A stretch of DNA of 64,000 nucleotides from Paenisporosarcina sp. HGH0030 (GTDB lineage: Bacteria; Bacillota; Bacilli; Bacillales_A; Planococcaceae), in assembly GCF_000411295.1 (NCBI RefSeq), contig NZ_KE150421.1, forward strand, positions 745,324-809,323. Direction: 5' to 3'. Below are positions 8,558 to 16,997 of this stretch, one piece after another (position 1 is the first letter of the stretch; the number at the start of each line of letters is the position of its first letter). A program made the translations under genes and the position numbers. The notes under the pieces were generated by a model, which did no database searches, was not told where the DNA came from, and saw nothing but the letters and a program-made list of their open reading frames with translations.

Positions 8558-9426
8558 TTCTTGACCCACTCTTCTTCTATTGTATAGTCGTATACACCTT
8601 TGCCGGTTTTTCGTCCGAGACGTCCCGCTTTTACATATTGTTCAAGGAGCGGTGCCGGGCGGTATTTCTCCCCGAGCTTTGCATGTAAATAGTTTAAGTT
8701 GTTTAGGCGAGTGTCGAGTCCCACCAAATCTACAAGTTCGAATGGACCCATTGGATAATTTAAGCCGAGCTTAATTGCTTTATCAATTTCTTCAGGTGTG
8801 CCAAGTCCTTCCTGAAGCATGTAGAAGGCTTCGTTACCAACGAGGGCACTAATCCTACTAGTAACAAATCCCGGGAATTCATTGATAACAACCGTTTCTT
8901 TGCCCATCTTTTCTGCAACTTCTTTGATTGTTTTGGCAGTTTCATCACTCGTTTCCAAGCCACGGACAATTTCAACAAGCGGCATTTTATGTACAGGATT
9001 GAAAAAATGCATCGCTATCGTTTTATCAGGTCGTTTTGCAAATGAAGCAATTTCTGTCGGACTCATCGTTGACGTATTCGTCGCGAAATAACAATGAGCA
9101 GGTGCGTGTTCTTCCATTGTTTCAAACACTCGTTTTTTTATAGCTATCTCTTCAGGAACCGCTTCAATAATCAAATCTGCTTCTCGTGCAGCTTCGGATA
9201 AGTCAGGTTGAAAACTTAAGTTCCGCAATGCATTTGAAGCATGATCAGAAGTTATTTTTCCAAGCGCTATCCCTTTTTCAAACATCCGTTCAATTTCCTT
9301 TTTTGCATTTTCCAATGCATGTTCATGTATGTCGACTACAGTTAGGTCAAAACCACCAACTGCGCCAACATAAGCAATTCCTCTGCCCATCAAACCTGAA
9401 CCGACGACAACAATACGATTAATCAC
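8554..9426 (-). CDS. paaH: 3-hydroxyacyl-CoA dehydrogenase, PaaH type
   Basis: A 290-residue NAD-dependent dehydrogenase with the Rossmann motif VVGSGLMGRGIA at the N-terminus, catalytic His region TIAMHFFNPVHKMPLVEIV and the C-terminal domain ending in GRLGRKTGKGVYDY. PaaH oxidises 3-hydroxyadipyl-CoA. Start GTG at 9426 follows AAGGAGGA at 7 nt. It overlaps the thiolase start by 4 bp. A strong hairpin (9457-9488) lies in the gap between it and the upstream aldehyde dehydrogenase. The family also includes 3-hydroxybutyryl-CoA dehydrogenases. Confidence 0.9.
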   Translation of the reverse strand: MINRIVVVGSGLMGRGIAYVGAVGGFDLTVVDIHEHALENAKKEIERMFEKGIALGKITSDHASNALRNLSFQPDLSEAAREADLIIEAVPEEIAIKKRVFETMEEHAPAHCYFATNTSTMSPTEIASFAKRPDKTIAMHFFNPVHKMPLVEIVRGLETSDETAKTIKEVAEKMGKETVVINEFPGFVTSRISALVGNEAFYMLQEGLGTPEEIDKAIKLGLNYPMGPFELVDLVGLDTRLNNLNYLHAKLGEKYRPAPLLEQYVKAGRLGRKTGKGVYDYTIEEEWVKK

Positions 9427-9456
9427 GAGATATTCCTCCTTTTGAGGTGAAAGAAT

Positions 9457-9488
9457 ACGGACAGGGGGTTGGATAACTCCCTGTCCGT
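9457..9488. other. Intercistronic hairpin within the paa operon
   Basis: A perfect 10-bp GC-rich stem, ACGGACAGGG (9457-9466) with CCCTGTCCGT (9479-9488), loop 12 nt. Neither strand has a proper T-tract after it, so it is more likely an mRNA stability or partial attenuation element between the aldehyde dehydrogenase and paaH than a full terminator. Confidence 0.6.
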
Positions 9489-9501
9489 CATTTAAAAGAT
9501 T

Positions 9502-11019
9502 TTATAGACCGAACGGATTTAAAGGACGGCTACCATAGTACGATAAAATACTTTTCGTTTCTGTATAAAGGTCCAATGTTTCTATGCATAGTTCGCGCCC
9601 AAATCCAGATTGTTTATAGCCACCAAAAGGCGTTCCAGGGAAGGCAGAGAACGGACAGTTGACCATAACGATTCCAGCTTGAATCTGATTGGCAACGCGA
9701 GTAGCACGTGCTCCGTCTTTAGACCAGACAGCCGAACCTAATCCGAACTCAGTATCGTTTGCTAGGCGGATCGCTTCTTTTTCATCTTTGAATTTCATCA
9801 CAACGACAACTGGTCCGAAGATTTCATCTGTTACAGCCTTCATGTCGTGATTTACGTTTGCGATGATTGTCGGCTCATACCAGAAACCATTTTCATAGCC
9901 TTCTGGTTTCGCGACATTTCCTCCGACAAGGATTGCCGCTCCTTCTTTTTTAGCGGATTGAACATAGCCATCAATTGTTTCAAGTTGTGCTTGATCAATA
10001 ATTGCTCCTACGTGTGTACCTTTATCAAACGGATTGCCCATCTGTAATTTCTTCGCTTTTTCTACAAACTTGTTCATGAATTCATCGTAAATGTCTTCAT
10101 GGACGTATAAACGAGAACGTGCCTCACATGATTGGCCCGAATTATAGAAAATGCCAAATAATGAACCATCAACCGCAGCATCAATATCTGCATCTTCAAA
10201 TACTAGACTTGGAGATTTACCGCCAAGCTCCAATGTCACGCGTTTTAACGTTTCAGAAGCTCTACCCATAATGTCTTTCCCGATTGGTGTAGAACCTGTA
10301 AACGCAACTTTATTTACTCGTGGATGCTCCACTAAGAAGTTTCCGACTTCCGCTCCCGAACCTGGAATCACGTTCACTACGCCTGCAGGAACCCCTGCTT
10401 CGAGACAGATTTCTCCAAGGATAATTGCAGTAAGTGGAGTAAGAGATGCCGGTTTGACAATTACTGAACATCCTACAGCTATTGCAGGTGCGATTTTCCA
10501 TGCTGCCATCATTAGCGGATAGTTCCATGGAATGATTTGAGCGCAAACTCCAACGGGCTCTTTCTCCGTATAGTTGTGGAATTGACCCGGTACGTTATTT
10601 ACTGTGCCGCGATGCCCAACGATTGCGCCTGCGTAAAACTCAAAATCTTCGATGGCTTGAGACACTTGCCCTTGTGCTGCATGAAGCGATTTACCAGTAT
10701 CAAGCATTTCCAATTCCACCAGCTCATTGAAACGAGAGCGCATGATTCCTGCAATTTTATTCAATACCTGCGCACGGCGCCCAATCGGGTAGAGCTTCCA
10801 CTTTCCATGGTCAAAAGAATTACGTGCCGCTTCAACTGCTTTTTCAGCATCTTCTTTAGAAGCTTTTGCCACTTCCGCAATCAATTCACCAGTAGCCGGA
10901 TTGAAAGTTTTAATCGTTTCACCATTGCTACTGTTCACTTTTTCACCATTAATAATTAAATGATAAAAATCACGTTTCATTGATTCTTTCTCAAGCTGAT
11001 TTTCTTTGATCGTTGCCAT
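9502..11019 (-). CDS. Aldehyde dehydrogenase of the paa cluster
   Basis: A 505-residue NAD(P)-dependent aldehyde dehydrogenase. Key features are the cofactor region PWNYPLMMAAWK, VKPASLTPLTA, the GSTPIGK turn, the catalytic Glu in LELGGKSP and the nucleophile Cys in NSGQSCEARS. In E. coli the 3-oxo-5,6-dehydrosuberyl-CoA semialdehyde step is done by the PaaZ fusion protein; this protein has only the dehydrogenase part and is of betaine/phenylacetaldehyde-dehydrogenase type. It could therefore be the stand-alone semialdehyde dehydrogenase, or a phenylacetaldehyde dehydrogenase feeding the pathway. Start 11019 has AGGGGGAG upstream. It begins 13 bp after the paaG stop. Confidence 0.9.
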   Translation of the reverse strand: MATIKENQLEKESMKRDFYHLIINGEKVNSSNGETIKTFNPATGELIAEVAKASKEDAEKAVEAARNSFDHGKWKLYPIGRRAQVLNKIAGIMRSRFNELVELEMLDTGKSLHAAQGQVSQAIEDFEFYAGAIVGHRGTVNNVPGQFHNYTEKEPVGVCAQIIPWNYPLMMAAWKIAPAIAVGCSVIVKPASLTPLTAIILGEICLEAGVPAGVVNVIPGSGAEVGNFLVEHPRVNKVAFTGSTPIGKDIMGRASETLKRVTLELGGKSPSLVFEDADIDAAVDGSLFGIFYNSGQSCEARSRLYVHEDIYDEFMNKFVEKAKKLQMGNPFDKGTHVGAIIDQAQLETIDGYVQSAKKEGAAILVGGNVAKPEGYENGFWYEPTIIANVNHDMKAVTDEIFGPVVVVMKFKDEKEAIRLANDTEFGLGSAVWSKDGARATRVANQIQAGIVMVNCPFSAFPGTPFGGYKQSGFGRELCIETLDLYTETKSILSYYGSRPLNPFGL

Positions 11020-11032
11020 GTCATTACTCCCC

Positions 11033-11806
11033 CTATTGTCCTGAAAAGACAGGTTTTCGTTTTTCCATAAATGCATTGACACCTTCACGGTGATCTTTTG
11101 TAAGTCCTGCTATCCGTTGCCCTTGAGCTTCATGTTCAAGGTAATCTTCAAACGAAAGTTCTGGAACCGCTTTCAAATACCGTTTAATCAATCCGACTGC
11201 TTTCGTCGGTAAAGAGGCAATGCGTTTTGCAAAAGCAGTTACGTCTTCTTCCCAGCTTTCCGATGAGATAAGTTGTGTTGCCAGTCCCATATTAAATGCA
11301 TCTTCTGCTTTCAGTTTTTCACCCAATATTGAAAGTTCTATAGCCTTCGCTTCACCCACCAGGCGTGTTAAATAATAGAGATTCCCTGAATCGGGAATGA
11401 GACCGACATGGATAAACGCATTAATAAAACTTGCGCGCTCTGAGACAAGCCTGAAATCACAAGCAAGTGCTAAACTAAAGCCAGCTCCCGCCGCAACTCC
11501 ATTTACAGCTGCAATAATTGGTTTTTCACACTGCCTGATTTGCTTCATCATCGGACCATAATGGTCACGCAAGACTTGACCGTGATCCATCTTTTCATCG
11601 ACTTCAGACAAATCCTGTCCAGAACAAAATGCCCTTCCTTCTCCTGAAATAACAATGCAGCGAACTTGTTCATCGTTAGAGGCAGTTTTGATTGCGTCTT
11701 TCACTTCTCGGTTCATTTGAGCGACAAATGCGTTCAAACTGTCCGGTCTATTTAAATAGAGCCATGCAATACCGTCTTTGACGTCGTAACGGATCGTCTC
11801 AAACAT
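11033..11806 (-). CDS. paaG: Ring 1,2-epoxyphenylacetyl-CoA isomerase, PaaG type
   Basis: A 257-residue crotonase-fold enzyme. GRAFCSGQDLSE and GVAAGAGFSLALACDFRLVSE form the oxyanion hole, and the segment FINAFIHVGLIPDSGNLYYLTRLVG is typical of PaaG, where Asp replaces one hydratase Glu. PaaG converts the epoxide made by PaaABCD to oxepin-CoA and isomerises a later double bond. It lies 12 bp from paaF. The assignment rests on the IPDSG motif and the operon. Confidence 0.88.
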   Translation of the reverse strand: MFETIRYDVKDGIAWLYLNRPDSLNAFVAQMNREVKDAIKTASNDEQVRCIVISGEGRAFCSGQDLSEVDEKMDHGQVLRDHYGPMMKQIRQCEKPIIAAVNGVAAGAGFSLALACDFRLVSERASFINAFIHVGLIPDSGNLYYLTRLVGEAKAIELSILGEKLKAEDAFNMGLATQLISSESWEEDVTAFAKRIASLPTKAVGLIKRYLKAVPELSFEDYLEHEAQGQRIAGLTKDHREGVNAFMEKRKPVFSGQ

Positions 11807-11818
11807 TCAACACACTCC

Positions 11819-12595
11819 TTACTTCCCTTTATAATCCGGTTTTCTCTTTTCAACAAATGCATTCATACCTTCTTTTTGGTCCTGAGTCGAGAACAGCAAA
11901 TAGAAGTTTTTCCGTTCATACTGCATGCCTTCAAATAAGGAAGAATCAACTGCCTTGTTTACAGAATCTTTGATAAGACGTAAGGATAGAGGCGGTTGCT
12001 TGGCAAGTTTGTTTGCGAACTTCATACACTCCTCCATCAGTAGTTCTGGTGCCACAATTTTATTGACGACTCCATATTTTAAAGCTTTATTCGCTGAAAT
12101 ACGCTCGCCCGTCCATAGCCACTCTAAAGCTTTTGTCCGTCCGGCAAGTTTCGTCAAGCGCTGTGTTCCACCTGCTCCGGGCATGACACCAAGACCTACT
12201 TCAGGGAATGAGAACTCTGTTCCACTGGCTGTAATTAGAACGTCACAACATAGTGCAAGCTCAAATCCTCCGCCGAAAACAAATCCTTTTACTGCACCAA
12301 TAATCGGCTTCTTAATGAGCGCCAACCGATCCCAATCGGCAAATTGATTCAGCAGTTCCAGACTGATTGAATCATCATTCGTCATTTCGTCGATGTCCGC
12401 TCCTGCCGAGAAAGCTCGGCCCTTACCAGCCAACACCATCACGCGCACCTGGTCATCTCGATCAAAACCTTCCATCGCCTCGACCAGTTCCCTTACCATT
12501 TTCCGGTTCAAGGAATTCAACTGACGCGGGCGGTTCAGCTCGATTAACGCCACGTTTCCTTCAATGGAAGTTTCAATGAATTCAAACGCGTTCAT
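11819..12595 (-). CDS. paaF: Enoyl-CoA hydratase, PaaF type
   Basis: A 258-residue crotonase. GRAFSAGADIDEM, FVFGGGFELALCCDVLI and SFPEVGLGVMPGAGGTQRLTKLAG carry both hydratase glutamates. In the paa pathway PaaF hydrates 2,3-dehydroadipyl-CoA for PaaH. Its ATG (12593-12595) overlaps the stop of the EthD-family gene by one base (TAATG), indicating coupled translation. The three crotonase genes of this cluster are distinct in their active-site loops, so they are not recent duplicates. Confidence 0.87.
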   Translation of the reverse strand: MNAFEFIETSIEGNVALIELNRPRQLNSLNRKMVRELVEAMEGFDRDDQVRVMVLAGKGRAFSAGADIDEMTNDDSISLELLNQFADWDRLALIKKPIIGAVKGFVFGGGFELALCCDVLITASGTEFSFPEVGLGVMPGAGGTQRLTKLAGRTKALEWLWTGERISANKALKYGVVNKIVAPELLMEECMKFANKLAKQPPLSLRLIKDSVNKAVDSSLFEGMQYERKNFYLLFSTQDQKEGMNAFVEKRKPDYKGK

Positions 12596-12897
12596 TACGC
12601 ATCTTCACCAATCATCAATGTAACTAGATTCCCTGCAAACCCCATTAGGTCTTTACCGGAAGCTTTACCTTCAGCAGAACGCATACCATGTTGCATTGAT
12701 TCCATATCATCGTAAATCATCTCGCACATAAGGTAATATTTGCTTTCTCCTCCCATTGGAGAACCAGAGAATTTGGTCACTTTCATTTCGCGCAGACCAG
12801 GAATTTTTGCTGTCAGCGGTCCATGGACATTGAAGTAATGATCATCGAAAGCCTCTTTGTTTTCAGGGTGTTTGTATAATGCGATTAATTTAGCCAT
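12595..12897 (-). CDS. EthD family protein in the paa operon
   Basis: A 100-residue ferredoxin-fold alpha/beta-barrel (EthD-like) protein. Diagnostic are ALYKHPENKEAFDDHYFNVHGPLTAKIPGL near the N-terminus and YLMCEMIYDDMESMQ in the middle. EthD proteins assist or accompany ring-attacking or ether-cleaving systems and some bind small aromatic ligands; their biochemical role is mostly unclear. It sits between paaD and paaF with 15 bp to paaD and a one-base overlap to paaF, so it is expressed with the epoxidase. It is not part of the E. coli paa set, and its role here is unknown. Confidence 0.8.
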   Translation of the reverse strand: MAKLIALYKHPENKEAFDDHYFNVHGPLTAKIPGLREMKVTKFSGSPMGGESKYYLMCEMIYDDMESMQHGMRSAEGKASGKDLMGFAGNLVTLMIGEDA

Positions 12898-12912
12898 TAT
12901 TTTCTCCTCACT

Positions 12913-13413
12913 TTACATGTTGGTAGAGACCGGTTTCATGGCCTCAAATACGTTTTTGCAACTCTTGCAATATAGAATACTTCGACATGCGGTTGGTCCA
13001 AAGATATTGTCCATTGTCACGTAGGTGGACCCGCAATAGGCGCAATCAACATGCCAACTTCCATCTTCTTTAAAATGACGCGGAGGTGGTGCAATTCCAA
13101 ACGCCCTTAAATTCTTATGTCCTTTTTCTGTAATACGATCTGATGTCCATGGTGGATGTAATGCGAATTCCACTTCAACTTCACCGACATCTAGTAATTC
13201 TTTTATAGCACTTATGGTATTTTTCTTGATAATTTCTAGTGCGGGACAACCTAAAAAGGTTGGTAGAAGAACAACTTTCACATGATTTCCATCCGTTGTA
13301 ACTTCACCGATCATACCGAGATCAAAGATGCTGACCGTGTCTATTTCTGGATCTTTCACGTTCAGCAGAGCTTCATAAATCCGCTCAACCGACACTTCTG
13401 TAAATACAGTCAT
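12913..13413 (-). CDS. paaD: Phenylacetyl-CoA epoxidase maturation subunit PaaD
   Basis: A 166-residue DUF59/MIP18-family protein. The N-terminal part carries DPEIDTVSIFDLGMIGEV and LLPTFLGCPALEII, typical of PaaD; the C-terminal part has a Cys-rich segment with CAYCGS and CRSILYCKSC that may bind zinc or Fe-S. PaaD is required for active PaaABCE and is thought to act in iron centre assembly. Start 13413 is preceded by AAGGAGGAGG. It follows paaC by 24 bp. Confidence 0.92.
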   Translation of the reverse strand: MTVFTEVSVERIYEALLNVKDPEIDTVSIFDLGMIGEVTTDGNHVKVVLLPTFLGCPALEIIKKNTISAIKELLDVGEVEVEFALHPPWTSDRITEKGHKNLRAFGIAPPPRHFKEDGSWHVDCAYCGSTYVTMDNIFGPTACRSILYCKSCKNVFEAMKPVSTNM

Positions 13414-13437
13414 GTTGCCTCCTCCTTTCCCGATCTT

Positions 13438-14250
13438 TTACCAGACGGCGGCTGTATCGAGCTTGTAAACTTCTGAAAGAGTCGTTAGAGCCTCCTCCAG
13501 ATCTTTTGTGTGTTGTCCATTTCGTCCGTTTTTTACTGGATGATCAGGAATTTTCAACATTTGCATGTGCACCGCTAGCATCATTGGTTCGATGCTTATT
13601 TGCCATTTTTGTTTCAATTCTTCCTCACTTCCGATAAGCCCACTAGATTCGATCGCTTGTTTTTGATCGCCGTAAGAGAAAACATCTCCGAAATCATCCA
13701 TCACACGGGTGATAGCATTGTTCATTTTCTTTTTTGCTACATCTGTAGAATTCATCAATTGCTTGAACCACGTATCCCAGTGCAGGCGGTGATAATAAAG
13801 TTCCATTCTCACTTTTACAGCTACTTCCGCAAGAGGTTGGTAGGAGCTTTCGCATAAAGAGTCGATTTTCACTTTTTTTGCTTGTGTATATAAATAACTT
13901 CGTGCAACCGCATATGCCCAATCATAATGGGGAGTTTCCAAATAATATCCTTGCCCGTTCACGCGTTCTGTTAAAATACTGTTTTTTCTATCCGATGCTA
14001 GGCGAAAATGAGCCAGATCATCCGCTTTTCCTGCACCCAGATTTTCAAGAAGTGAGTAATACATTGCCGCATGCCCCATCGTATCCTGGCTGATTGAAGA
14101 ATAAGCGATGTCCGCTTCAATATGAGGAGCAAGTCCTAACCATTCCGATCCACGAAACGAGTATAAAAAGTCATCATCAGCCAACTGGAATAACAAACTT
14201 TTTACCGCTCCTGTATATTCCGGGCTCATCACTGAGTCAGCATTGTTCAT
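13438..14250 (-). CDS. paaC: Phenylacetyl-CoA epoxidase structural subunit PaaC
   Basis: A 270-residue ferritin-like helical protein. The residues QDTMGHAAMYYSLLE (about 58-72) and MELYYHRLHWDTWFKQL (about 150-166) are the helix positions corresponding to the diiron helices of PaaA. PaaC pairs with PaaA in the epoxidase core and stabilises it. The ATG overlaps the paaB stop by 4 bp (14247-14250). Confidence 0.93.
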   Translation of the reverse strand: MNNADSVMSPEYTGAVKSLLFQLADDDFLYSFRGSEWLGLAPHIEADIAYSSISQDTMGHAAMYYSLLENLGAGKADDLAHFRLASDRKNSILTERVNGQGYYLETPHYDWAYAVARSYLYTQAKKVKIDSLCESSYQPLAEVAVKVRMELYYHRLHWDTWFKQLMNSTDVAKKKMNNAITRVMDDFGDVFSYGDQKQAIESSGLIGSEEELKQKWQISIEPMMLAVHMQMLKIPDHPVKNGRNGQHTKDLEEALTTLSEVYKLDTAAVW

Positions 14251-14594
14251 TTTCTATCGCCTCCCCATGACAAGATTTCTTTTTCATCCAGCATTTCCTG
14301 TTCATATTGACGCCATTTCTTTTTCAAGTAACCATACCCTTTGGTCGTGCGGTACTCTTTGTTTTCTAGGCGGTTAAGTGTCAATTTTTCTTCAGCATTC
14401 ATTCGTTTAATGTGCTTACGGTTGATGATCCAAATGTCAGCAACAGGCTCACGTCGCATAAAGTTTTCCTGCGCTAAAATTAGCGCCATATCTTCATTCG
14501 GAGCCAGTAAACTGAATTGGTGCTGGAAAGCTGAGCTCGGTGTTCGTTTGCTAAAAATTTCATATTCCTGATAAAATGTTTTCTCTTCTCCCAC
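14247..14594 (-). CDS. paaB: Phenylacetyl-CoA epoxidase subunit PaaB
   Basis: A 115-residue protein of the PaaB family: YEIFSKRTPSSAFQHQFSLLAPNEDMALILAQENFMRREPVADIWIINRKHI is the conserved body. PaaB links PaaAC dimers in the multicomponent oxygenase. Start GTG at 14594, with GGAG about 9 nt upstream; the C-terminus is longer and more basic than the E. coli form. It is 18 bp from paaA and overlaps paaC. Confidence 0.92.
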   Translation of the reverse strand: MGEEKTFYQEYEIFSKRTPSSAFQHQFSLLAPNEDMALILAQENFMRREPVADIWIINRKHIKRMNAEEKLTLNRLENKEYRTTKGYGYLKKKWRQYEQEMLDEKEILSWGGDRK

Positions 14595-14612
14595 TTCACC
14601 TGACTCCTTTCA

Positions 14613-15566
14613 CTAACTTATATTCGCACTGAGTGCATCCCGTACCCATGAATTATATTCATAAGAATGTCGACGTAAATTTAGTCGTGCTTCCGAACGT
14701 TGCCCCTGATTTTTTATGATTTTCTTAAATTCATTCCAATCCGGCTGCTGATAGGACCATAAATTGCTATCTTTATCGAAATGGAAGGTCGGATCCGGTA
14801 TGGTCAATCCCAGTGAAAGTATTCGTGGCATATATTTATCAAAAAAGATTTGCCTGAATTCTTCATTTGTTTTCGTCCGGATTTTATATTTAATTGTTAA
14901 ATCTTGTTTGGATGAACCGGTCGTTTCCTTACTAGCGGGCCCGAAGAACATAAGAAGTGGTTCCCACCAACGATTAAGGGCCTCCTGAACCATCGCTTTC
15001 TGTTCATCTGTTCCTTCAGCTAACGCTAAGATGATGGATTCACCATGTTGAGCATGGAATACTTCTTCTGCACAGATTCGTTGCAGTGCTCTTGCGTACG
15101 GACCATATGAAGCTTTAAGCATATCTGTTTGGGTAATAATCGCGGCACCGTCAACTAGCCATCCAATAATCCCTGCATCTGCCCACGTTTTCGTTTCCAT
15201 ATGAAAAACATTATGAAACTTCAAATCTCCATTAAATAGATCCTGCATTAAGTCTGCACGGGTTTTGTTATATGGTGCCAGTAAGTCCTCCGTTACACGA
15301 AGCAGAAGCTGCCCATGCCCCATCTCGTCCTGTACCTTAGCCATAATTCCGAGTTTTCGGTTCAAAGAAGGAGCTTTAGGTACCCATTCTTTTTCAGGTA
15401 AAGCTCCCATAATTTCGCTCATGCCGTGCATCGAAATTAGCTTTATGAGTGTCTGTCTATATTCTTCTGGCATCCAGTCATCCGCTTCAATTTTGTCACC
15501 AGCTTCAATGCGTTTGATAAAATGTGCATACTGCTTTTCTTCATTCGAGGTGTTTACATTTGTCAT
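14613..15566 (-). CDS. paaA: Phenylacetyl-CoA epoxidase catalytic subunit PaaA
   Basis: A 317-residue diiron oxygenase subunit. Ligand-bearing helices show KVQDEMGHGQLLLRV (about residues 72-86) and CAEEVFHAQHGES (about 163-175), the two E-x-x-H type pairs. PaaA inserts oxygen into the aromatic ring of phenylacetyl-CoA to give the 1,2-epoxide, using electrons delivered by a reductase. ATG 15566 has AAGGAGGG upstream. It is the first gene of the main paa run, preceded by a promoter/operator candidate at 15611-15630. Confidence 0.94.
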   Translation of the reverse strand: MTNVNTSNEEKQYAHFIKRIEAGDKIEADDWMPEEYRQTLIKLISMHGMSEIMGALPEKEWVPKAPSLNRKLGIMAKVQDEMGHGQLLLRVTEDLLAPYNKTRADLMQDLFNGDLKFHNVFHMETKTWADAGIIGWLVDGAAIITQTDMLKASYGPYARALQRICAEEVFHAQHGESIILALAEGTDEQKAMVQEALNRWWEPLLMFFGPASKETTGSSKQDLTIKYKIRTKTNEEFRQIFFDKYMPRILSLGLTIPDPTFHFDKDSNLWSYQQPDWNEFKKIIKNQGQRSEARLNLRRHSYEYNSWVRDALSANIS

Positions 15567-15607
15567 ATTGAACCCTCCTTATCTTAAGATATGCGAAGTT
15601 GATGTTT

Positions 15608-15633
15608 CACATAACGTTATACATACGTTAATT
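15608..15633 (-). promoter_or_regulatory. Candidate PaaX operator at the paaA promoter
   Basis: The 20-mer at 15611-15630 (plus strand ATAACGTTATACATACGTTA) is matched in 15 of 20 positions by the 20-mer at 16771-16790 upstream of the reductase gene. On the minus strand it reads as two AACG-containing half-sites 11 bp apart and contains TATAAC as a possible -10. A repressor bound here would cover the promoter. PaaX is the obvious candidate but this is inference. Confidence 0.45.
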
Positions 15634-15677
15634 AATTACTTTGTTACATTGAATTGAATGCCTATTTTATATGTTTA

Positions 15678-16703
15678 TTATTTCACCAATTCTGCAGTTT
15701 TAGAATTCACCTTTTCCATAACTGACGTACTATGAAGTGGCTGAACTTTTGAAGATGGATCAATATAAACTTTTGCATTGCTAATTGCTGTTGGAGCCTC
15801 TCCAAAACCTGAAGCAATCAGTTTTACTTTGCCTTCATATGTGCAAATATCTCCCGCAGCGAAAATGCCAGGAATACCAGTTTCCATTCTTGAATTTACG
15901 ACAATGCTGTTTTTCTCAAGAGTCATGCCCCAGTTCTTGATGGGACCAAGTGACGATACAAATCCATAATTGACTAGTACAGCATCTACATCAATGATAG
16001 TTCTTTCGTTGCTTTTTACTTCTTTCAATACAACCTGTGTAATGCGGTCTTCTCCACTTAACTCTGCAGGGACGAAGGGAGTCAGCACTGTTACAGAGGA
16101 GTTTTTCATCTTTTCCACTGTGTTTTCATGTGCTCGGAATTTATCGCGACGGTGAGCAATGGATACTTTCTGTGCGATTGGCTCCAGCATGAGTGCCCAG
16201 TCAACTGCAGAATCTCCCCCACCAAAAACATGTACTTTTTTCCCGGCAAATTGTTGTAAATCATTGATCAAATAATGAAGATTGCTTTCTTCAAATTTCA
16301 ATGTATCTTCCAAATCCAGTTTCTTCGGATGGAATGCTCCATTACCTGCTGTTATCAATATGGTTTTTGAATAATGGATGCCCTTACTCGTTATAAGCTT
16401 AAATGTGCCATCGGCTTGTCTTTCAAGTGCCTCCACCTCTTGATTCAAACAAATCGTTTGTTCAAATTGACCCATTTGTTCTAGTAAGTTATCAATAAGT
16501 TTTTGTGCAGATATTTTCGGAAAACCGGCAACATCATAAATATATTTTTCTGGATACAACGCAGACAATTGCCCTCCAAGTTGCGGGAGGCTTTCAATAA
16601 TTTTGCAGGACATATTACGGAGTCCAGCATAAAAGGCGGAGAATAAACCGATGGGTCCTCCCCCAATAATCGTTACGTCATACACTTCCCGATCATGAGA
16701 CAT
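15678..16703 (-). CDS. Thioredoxin-reductase-like ferredoxin-NADP reductase (type 2)
   Basis: A 341-residue two-dinucleotide-binding flavoprotein. FAD-binding [17 protein letters not shown] is N-terminal, [15 protein letters not shown] binds NADPH (about residue 155), and [25 protein letters not shown] is C-terminal. The CxxC redox pair of thioredoxin reductases is absent and the C-terminus is extended, which marks the YumC-type ferredoxin/flavodoxin-NADP reductases. Start at 16703 has GGGGG at 8 nt; an ATG two codons earlier is too close. It is next to paaA with a similar promoter motif, so it may supply electrons to the epoxidase in place of PaaE. Confidence 0.85.
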   Translation of the reverse strand: MSHDREVYDVTIIGGGPIGLFSAFYAGLRNMSCKIIESLPQLGGQLSALYPEKYIYDVAGFPKISAQKLIDNLLEQMGQFEQTICLNQEVEALERQADGTFKLITSKGIHYSKTILITAGNGAFHPKKLDLEDTLKFEESNLHYLINDLQQFAGKKVHVFGGGDSAVDWALMLEPIAQKVSIAHRRDKFRAHENTVEKMKNSSVTVLTPFVPAELSGEDRITQVVLKEVKSNERTIIDVDAVLVNYGFVSSLGPIKNWGMTLEKNSIVVNSRMETGIPGIFAAGDICTYEGKVKLIASGFGEAPTAISNAKVYIDPSSKVQPLHSTSVMEKVNSKTAELVK

Positions 16704-16767
16704 TATCATTTCCCCCTACATTATCGTTCGTTCTTTAATAGCACAGTAAAAAAACATTTCGTTTTTA

Positions 16768-16793
16768 TATATAACACTTTATATACGTTTTGC
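16768..16793 (-). promoter_or_regulatory. Candidate PaaX operator at the reductase promoter
   Basis: Plus-strand 20-mer ATAACACTTTATATACGTTT (16771-16790) matches the paaA-upstream motif at 15 of 20 positions in the same orientation and with the -10-like TATAAA at the same offset as TATAAC there. It suggests shared regulation of the reductase and the epoxidase. Confidence 0.42.
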
Positions 16794-16952
16794 TATAATT
16801 CTGTAATACTTACTTTAGATTAATAGCGGGAGAGTTAGATGTCAATAATAATTTCAGAAAATTCCAAATGGAATACTCCTTCATCTTTCATCGCAATTCC
16901 TAACCCCGTTCCAAGAATAGGGTTAATAATAGAAAATATTAAAATGAAGCCA

Positions 16953-16984
16953 AAATAAAAAGCCCCGCCAAATTTGGCGAGGCC
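16953..16984. terminator. Rho-independent terminator of pepF
   Basis: Minus strand GCCTCGCCAAATTTGGCGGGGC stem followed by TTTTTATTTTGG. The plus strand also has a T-rich stretch after it (CTTGTCTCTTTTCT), so it may act both ways. Confidence 0.85.
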
Positions 16985-16997
16985 TTGTCTCTTTTCT

